In this document: piece after piece, positions 57,331 through 64,000 of the stretch | Numbering within the stretch: the stretch's first letter is position 1 | Layout of the letters: each line of letters starts with the position of its first letter | Notes under the pieces: model-generated | What the model saw: only the letters and a program-made list of their open reading frames with translations | Database searches by the model: none | Told to the model about the DNA's origin: nothing | Made by a program: the position numbers and the translations under genes | NCBI RefSeq assembly: GCF_965363235.1 | Contig: NC_134851.1 | Coordinates: forward strand, 24,787,847 to 24,851,846 | Source of the DNA: Mytilus galloprovincialis | Taxonomy: Eukaryota; Mollusca; Bivalvia; Mytilida; Mytilidae | Length of the DNA stretch: 64,000 nt | Reading direction: 5' to 3'

Positions 57331-60300
57331 TGGAAGCCCTAGATTTTTTGGAAATTTACACATGGCCTGGGCCGTGATATTCGAATTTTATCCTAGGCGT
57401 TAACAAACTGAAGGTAGGAGGATATGCCCTGTGTGTGGCTGTTCTGTTTTACGCCATGTTCAATAAATCTAAATCCTTCTGGTAAATATATATATAGCTG
57501 TCATGAATTATTTCGTAAATAACCTCTAGAAAAAATGTGTTTAATTCATTTAATTCTCAAACTCAACATTTGCCTTATTTCTAGTTTACAATGCTTTTCT
57601 GAATCTATTGTCAAAACCATTCGTAACTAAGAGTCACCCTGTTGACTTGCTGAAATCAGTAATTATGCGAATAATGCAATATTATAGAAAATAAAGCAAA
57701 CCCTACCTCATCTACCCATTTTAATCCAATATTATTCGAACTTCGATGGTTCTTATAACGGAAAAACCTCCAGCTGTCGCGTTTTATTTACTTGTATATG
57801 ACGTCATGTTTTGAAATGACTTAAATGCACCAAAAGGATTCATGGAATTCGCGGATTTTTTTTCGATTTTGTAAATTTCTCCGAGCTCTTGTGCTTTAAT
57901 TATGTTTGTTATGCATCCGCTTACAAATAAGTTTTGTATTTTTTTTTCAATTGCAATTTTTATAACAATAAAATCGGCATAACGTCTGCAAACTGGTTCT
58001 GATACATGTGGATTTACGTAGGAGGTATTTTGTAACAACCATTATTATGTATCTCTCTGAGTCTGCGCTAAGTATAGATATCTTTTTTTTTAAACATGGT
58101 TTAGTCCGTTTTTTTTTCGATCTATGGGTTTGACTGTTCCTCTTGTATTTTTCGCCCCTCTTTCATTTCAATTATTTAATCGTTGTTTTTCAAAACACAA
58201 TGTAAGGTCGAGGGTATACCAGGGATTGTTTTGACTTAGAGAACATAACCCCTAGTGACATTTGGTATTTTGTATTTCTAATAGAACACGAGGGATTGTT
58301 TTGACTTAGAAGGTGTTTCTAGTAGTTACATTTGACAATCCGTGTCCGAGAACCGGTTAAAGAAATTTTATGACAAGGAAGTACGTATGTTACTGCAGAA
58401 GTGTTGATACTTTCTTTTTGTAAAACCGTAAAAAAATTGTTTTCGTGTGTTTCAATCTCACACTGTTTTTGTAATTCTTACAAAAACTGATCCAAACGCG
58501 ACAAATCACTGGTGAAGCAAGAATTGTAGAACAAAAGATGGTTAATGTCAATCTAAGAGTCAAATGTCGCTCTTTGGTCATCCTTAATACGAAATGTTTG
58601 CGTCGGAAGCGTTTTTCTGGATTTATCTTCATCATGAAACGCTGAAAGCCTAACAATTGAAATCCGAAGATGTATAAGTACCGAAACCGTTACAGAGCTA
58701 TATGTAAAAAAATACTTAAAACAAACAGCCGAATTCATCTAAAGCCAACTTTACCTGAAGGAGTTTTAACCTAACTAACTACTTGATAGCTCAAACGGGA
58801 AGCTATCTGACAAATACAGATGTCAGCAGTTTGACCAGAAACAATCAACAAAGAACAGCAAAATAGAGTAAGCCTTTGATGTTGGAAAGATTTTACCATG
58901 CATACTGGAGGGTATTAATGACATATCTAAATAGAGGAATCAAGAGTAATAAAGACACTGTTTTATTTTATAATAACTTTAACAAGATTTCTTTCACCGT
59001 TTAAATAAAAACTTTTTTTAATTCACAATGTGTTTTGTCGTCAAGTTAAAATGAATATGTTATGTGTCGTATATCTACCTTATCTATGTTCGTTATGGTC
59101 AGTATGGTTACAATCAAAATATGATAACAAAATTGTACACTTTTGTTTGACGAACCACAAGGACCGAAGAAGATAATGTCTAATATGAATTCAAGGTCGT
59201 GTTATATTGACCATGTCACACAAACAACATCACTGAATTAAACGATAAATAAAAAATACAATTCTAGCATTTTATAGATAATGACACGCATCATTTGCGA
59301 ATTGCATTTGAAAAAACAGTAAAATAAACAAAACAATGAACTCCAATGACACTTTAAAACGTAGATAAATGGAAAAATAAAAAACGTTAGCCCGACAAAC
59401 AAATGGAAAACAACTGTCATATTCTTGATTTGGTACAGGCATTCTCTAATGTAAAATATGGTGGATTAATCCTTGTTTTATAGCTAGCTACATCTCTTTC
59501 TAAAACAAAAATGAAAGACAGGAATACAAATTGTTTACCCTAGAATTATAATAAAATGACAGGATTTATAAAAATAGAGCCACACGTCGTATTATCAAAG
59601 AAGACAAAACGGCAAAAATAGTCATTAGGGTACCCTTATATATTGTTCCTCGGTATGTGTTCGGAATTTGACAATTTCTAATTAGTAAGGTTATAGTTTT
59701 TTTTACCTCTTTTGGTTAACACCCACAAACGTGTTAATCCTAAATATTTCCTGTATACAATTACCTTAGTCGTCTAGGAATATGCTTATGGTCCCTGTTT
59801 ACAGAATTAACCATTTATCCTTGGGTAATATAAGGCAGTAAACATGTAGACCACTTTTTACCTTGGATTTACATTGTACAATTAATGTCAAAAATGTATT
59901 CATATAATGTAAGAAGCATTTAACAGTTCTATACTGCAATTTTAAAATAGTGAGTAACTTTTGAGATACCCACACAAATAATGTGCATTTACTTACACTT
60001 TTTTTATCATTTTATTCTTATCTTGGAATCTTATACTCAAATTTTTTTTTACCGATGAGGTCAGTGTCATCCAATAGAAGAACACATTTTGTGCTATTCA
60101 ACTAGTTATGTATCCAGACATTAAAATATCTTGAGTTATTCCATATTGATAAAACTTTAGTAGGTGTTCCTATATGAATGTGATTCTAAATAAATAAGCA
60201 AATTCACCTGTGGAAAAGTATATTCACTGCAAACAACGTCGCGTGCTGTTACATGCATGATAACGATACAATGTTTGACGTTTAGGTGGTTAGGTAAATA

Positions 60301-60537
60301 ACTGTATTCAAAAATATTTGTGTCTCTCGGAACATGGAACAAAACAATCACTGTCTTTTTTTTCGGTAAATATGTCGTTTAATTGACTTCCTTATATTCT
60401 ATAGAGGTTTAAACGTTATATTATATTTAAGTATTACCCTGTTTTTGTCTAGCAACATGTGCTTTATATACCCGGTATATATCTCCGAATTGATACGATA
60501 TTCCCGTGCTTGCATTTCTTAACATGATTTTTTTGAT
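57331..60537. other. Intergenic with repeat fragments, no gene seen
   Basis: Contains an antisense family D piece (about 58100-58190), a 19-bp direct repeat GGGATTGTTTTGACTTAGA near 58222 and 58290, and another family D piece (59390-59530). The open frame on the minus strand at 57784-58038 has no recognised family. Confidence 0.5.
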
Positions 60538-60950
60538 AGAGGGTTGCTGCTCACAAGGAAGCTATTAAACCAAGAGTTCAAAATGGTGAAGTTGAAATCA
60601 TCCCTATGTAAATTTTACGGACGCCATCACGATTTGGGTGACCGTTATGGAATAACCGTTTCACAAATGATATCGGATATGTTCCTTACGTCGTAACTAC
60701 AATCCCCTTCCCTCTCACGAATGTGACCTATCGAGTTAGACTATTTACCGGATTTGTTATCTGTATTATCACATAAGCAACACGACGGGTGCCACATGTT
60801 GAGCAGGATCTGCTTGCCCTTCCGGAGCACCTGTAATCACCCTTAGTTTTTGGTGGGGTTCGTGTTGTTTATTCTTTAGTTTTCTATGTTGTGTCATGTG
60901 TACTATTGTTTTGTCTGTTTGTTTTTTTTCAAAAAAATTGGAAAACATGT
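60538..60950 (+). pseudogene. Penelope-like element 3' end (RT C-terminus plus 3' UTR)
   Basis: RTKLL-type text RGLLLTRKLLNQEFKMVKLK (with one frame slip at the start), LCKFYGRHHDLGDRYGITVS and QMISDMFLTS, then TAA (about 60694). The following 250 bp (GTGACCTATCGAGTTAGACT, CACATGTTGAGCAGGATCTG, CTTCCGGAGCACCTGTAATC) is what I take as the element's 3' UTR. It is separate from fragment 2, because both include the same C-terminal region. Confidence 0.72.
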
Positions 60951-61369
60951 ACGCATGTTATATAATAAAACTTAACGCCATGTTAAAAAAATCTATTCAC
61001 TTTCACCCTTTAAATTTGTAGTTTTATTTGACTCAAAGTTTCTAAAATAAATAAACTGTATAATTATCCAACATTTAAGATCCTATAAAAGTAACACTTT
61101 AGAGATTGCGTGAGAACGAAACGCTATTGCTGGATATGTCTTCATCAAGAAGGGTAATTGTTTGACCACTCCTAATTGTATATTATGAACACCCGTCGAA
61201 AAGAAAGTGCGTGGGGGACAGTCATTATCGTCCTACTAAAATGGAACTATGCATTTGTAGTTTATAATTCAAAAGATTAGAAATCCATTTACCAAAATCA
61301 TTCATTCATAAATAGCATGAAAAATACCAATGTGTCTGCACTAGATACGCTTTTAGACAATCAATGTCT
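60951..61369. other. Intergenic, no feature recognised
   Basis: AT-rich spacer between the Penelope-like 3' end and a MITE. Confidence 0.45.
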
Positions 61370-61674
61370 CTTAAGGTAGCACAATACTCACATTTTATAT
61401 CGCCATTTCCTAAGTTTAAAATGCTGTAACTTTCTTTATAATGTTTACAAATTTATAAAAGTGGTATTTATTGATACATAACAGACTGCAATTTTAGTAT
61501 TATACCACAATAACATGTATGCAATCAATAAAAAGAAAAAAATATATTACATTCATTTAAAAAATTAATCTTTTATCTATACATATAATATATATTACAT
61601 GCAATCTTAAGAAAGTTACAGCATTTTAAAGGCTGGACATTCGAAGTAAAACAAAGGTATTGTGCTACCTTAAG
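61370..61674. mobile_element. MITE with CTTAAGGTAGCACAATAC ends (TTAA site)
   Basis: CTTAAGGTAGCACAATAC (61370) and GTATTGTGCTACCTTAAG (ending 61674) are an exact 18-bp inverted repeat. A second inner pair, TTTAAAATGCTGTAACTTTC against the TTACAGCATTTTAAA side, extends the foldback. If TTAA is the target duplication, a piggyBac- or Kolobok-type parent is possible. Noncoding, 305 bp. Confidence 0.78.
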
Positions 61675-62204
61675 TAATTCCGATGCCAAAATATAAAAAA
61701 ATGGACGCTTATCAAAACGATGAAGAACAATAAACCGAAAAAAAATATATTCAAAACCGGTCAACGAATCAGAGTTTTGTGTGAGGGACATTTATTCCTT
61801 ACATAATTTGTTTTTCATCAGTTTTGAATGTAATGTCTTCTGGGCTGGTGAAACTGCAGGGACTATCAATTCAAGCAGAGGCATCGTATAATAATCTCGT
61901 TCACATTCTGTTTTGTCATCGTTGACAAATATTCAATTCACCAAATAGTCTTACTGAAAGACCCAAACAGAAGACCACACTAGTATCCGATTCTCAGGGT
62001 GTATGCTTGTTTAAATTGACCATGCGACAAACATTGTCGACGTTATTTGGCGTAGAAAATACACCATAATATCTAAGCTTTTAAAAAACATGAACTACAG
62101 AATTGATAACAGCGTACGGACGTACTCACTAGTTTTATCATTTACAAAACTAGCAACACCCTAAAAAATTCTTGTAAAATATGGTTTTTTAACTTATTTT
62201 GTAC
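61675..62204. other. Intergenic, no feature recognised
   Basis: No supported gene or repeat. Confidence 0.45.
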
Positions 62205-62400
62205 TGTTATACCACTGTCCAAGGATAGGTGGAGGGTTGTGATCCCGCTAACATGTTTAACCCTGCCACATTAGTTATGTATGTGCCTATCCCAAGTCAG
62301 GAGCCTGTAAGTCAGTGATTATCGTTTGTTTATGTGTTATACATTTGTTTTTCGTTCATTTTTTTTTTATATAAATAAGGCAGTTAGATTCTCGTTGCTT
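62205..62400 (+). repeat. SINE-like family A, 5' half
   Basis: TGTTATACCACTGTCCAAGG, ATCCCGCTAACATGTTTAAC, CAAGTCAGGAGCCTGTAAGT and AATAAGGCAGTTAGATTCTC match 12751-12945; the 3' half is missing. Confidence 0.7.
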
Positions 62401-62686
62401 GGTTTACAGTATGTGACACAATGTGTTACAACGGTAGTATTTACCTGCATATGTTTAGTACTACCAGTTGTGTTGAATAGATACATTTCAAATATATGAA
62501 AAGAATGGTTTTTTTTATTCAAAATGCTATGCGTTTAATGTAGATAAGTAATCAAAAACATGTGTTTCTCTGATTATCAAATATTGGTTATATGCACTTT
62601 GTAAATCTCGAGCCCAAACTATCATCAACTCTTTTATTATCATTTGGGAAAAAAACGGTGTATCATTTATTTTCGTGAAAATAAAG

Positions 62687-62798
62687 CCGAAAATACGAAA
62701 TTGGAGATCGAGTAATATGTTAATTAAACATGCAGTGACCTAATACGGTATATATGGGGTCGAGTTTACTGACCCCATACATACCGTATTTCGTCACT
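62687..62798. repeat. Penelope fragment duplicate abutting a 28-bp-arm hairpin
   Basis: 62690-62735 repeats 63450-63509 (TACGAAATTGGAGATCGAGT and TTAATTAAACATGCAGT) minus about 20 bp. Where that similarity ends, a hairpin begins: arms 62734-62761 and 62771-62798 pair with three mismatches (ATATGGGGTC / GACCCCATAC). Confidence 0.7.
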
Positions 62799-63040
62799 AG
62801 CACACTATGTAACGAATTTATCTTACCGACAATCTTAACGTGTAAAATTTAGACTTGTGATCTATCAAAATTAGCAATCCAGTCTTCAATACTGTTAGCA
62901 TTAAGAAACTACTCCCATGGATTCTTCAAGAACATTAGCCAACGATAACAACTTGTAAGGTTAAAATGTGTTTAATCTTAATCATCAATTTCTTCATCTG
63001 ATGAAACCTTTAAGATTTTGTCTCAGTTCCATTTTGTTTT

Positions 63041-63182
63041 TATAAAGGGACGTAACTCCACTACTTACCGTGTATGAACTACGCCCCGCGTCCCTACTAC
63101 CTAATATGGAATATAAAGGGACATAACTTCACTACAATACGTGTATGAAATAAGCCCCACCTCCCTTCTAACCTTATATCAA
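63041..63182. repeat. Two tandem 71-bp units
   Basis: TATAAAGGGACGTAACTCCA at 63041 and TATAAAGGGACATAACTTCA at 63112; both continue ACGTGTATGAA-like and CCC(C/A)(G/C)C(G/C)TCCCT. Confidence 0.75.
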
Positions 63183-63229
63183 ATATACACGGTCTTCTCG
63201 CAGACGCTTTTAACCAATCACAGTCCTAG

Positions 63230-63540
63230 AAATGTATAGGAGCTAAGATAAAAGGAAGATATCCGATATCATCTGTAGGGATGCTTTAAACTTACCATTT
63301 GGAACTCTTGGTTAAATAGTTTCCTTGTGAGTAGCAATCCTCTATCAAGGAAATTATGATCGGAAATACAAGCCCGTCGATAACGTATCAATAGGAAGAT
63401 ATATACGCCGTATGCAGGCGCTGCTTAAATGTTGCTACATAGAAGAAAATACGAAATTGGAGATCGAGTATATGTTTGAAGTCCATATCATGTTAATTAA
63501 ACATGCAGTTCGCAGATTCACTAACTACACTTGGACAGGG
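63230..63540 (-). pseudogene. Penelope-like reverse transcriptase fragment 4
   Basis: On the minus strand: degenerate text parallel to DDFNFPIVNFPF-type sequence near 63470 (DFKHILDLQFRIFFY), then AAPAYGVYIFLLIRYRRAC, DHNFLDRGLLLTRKLFNQEF and QMVSLKHPY (about 63420-63255). It overlaps in content with fragments 1-3, so it is an independent copy. Confidence 0.7.
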
Positions 63541-64000
63541 GTCACAATACAATTTATGTGGTTGTAAATTAAAACTGTTTTCATTATGGTGTTATTTGAT
63601 GTGTGCTAAGGTACCGGTGAAACAACTTTGAATTCCAAAAAAAAAATTATTGCATTTAATAATTCTCTTTTAATATGAAATATAGTGCTCACAGTTTACT
63701 TAATATTAACACAGAAAAATACATTCCACAGTTGACAAAAAAACTTATATGTAAAGTCTTTCGCATTATCCATTGTTAGTCGTAAATTATTCAGTGTACC
63801 GATAAAACAAAAACTGAGACCCTTTAAATTGCACTTTTTAACTCTTTACTAGATATGACGTGTTCTTTGAACATTCGATGATCGAAGAAATATAAGCGAA
63901 AACGAATTCGACATCTTTTAGATAAATTTCAATTTCATTGCTGCAAAGGATTTATTTATTACTTGTGATAGTTGTTGTTGTTTCAAAAGTGTACAGATCA
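63541..64000. other. Right edge, no feature recognised
   Basis: AT-rich sequence without a supported gene or repeat. Confidence 0.45.

Overview
The window looks like nuclear DNA of a bivalve mollusc, most likely a mussel close to Mytilus. This rests on AT-rich, intron-rich sequence, many interspersed repeats of types I associate with mussels (sense tails reading like TTGAAGGCCGTATGGTGACC and CACATTCCCCATTTCC), and decayed reverse transcriptases of several classes. The species call is inference; no database was searched.

Two host genes can be reconstructed exon by exon with matching splice phases. The first (13991-21066, +) is a seven-exon, 281-residue secreted chymotrypsin-family serine protease with TATA box, signal peptide and complete His/Asp/Ser triad. 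The second (55801-41280, -) is a ten-exon, 664-residue secreted mosaic: signal peptide, two Ly6/uPAR (three-finger) domains, one EGF-like domain and an IgGFc-binding-protein domain. I do not recall this domain order.

Between them lies a large Ty3/Gypsy LTR retrotransposon (21447-35006). It has LTRs with a TCTA target duplication, a tRNA-Gln primer site, decayed gag, protease and reverse transcriptase, an intact RNase H/integrase frame, a polypurine tract, and an intact extra ORF in the env position with a splice acceptor just before its ATG. Its 5' end is inverted: the inner end of the 5' LTR, primer site and most of gag read on the opposite strand. A 4.57-kb element with CACGGTG termini and a 5-bp target duplication (Transib/RAG-like ends) is nested in the inverted part.

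The rest is mobile-element debris: a LINE reverse transcriptase (2904-3930), a LINE C-terminus (5156-5977), four Penelope-like RT fragments, a 1.86-kb Mutator-like element with a 9-bp target duplication, several MITEs and foldbacks, SINE-like families inside introns of both genes, and hairpins that share a loop motif while their arms differ. No rRNA, tRNA, CRISPR array or bacterial-type operon was seen.

The most interesting items are the LU-LU-EGF-IgGFcBP gene, the intact SGNH-like third ORF of the Gypsy element, the RAG/Transib-like ends, the shared-loop hairpins, and the row of degenerate copies of one serine-protease exon in the intron before it.
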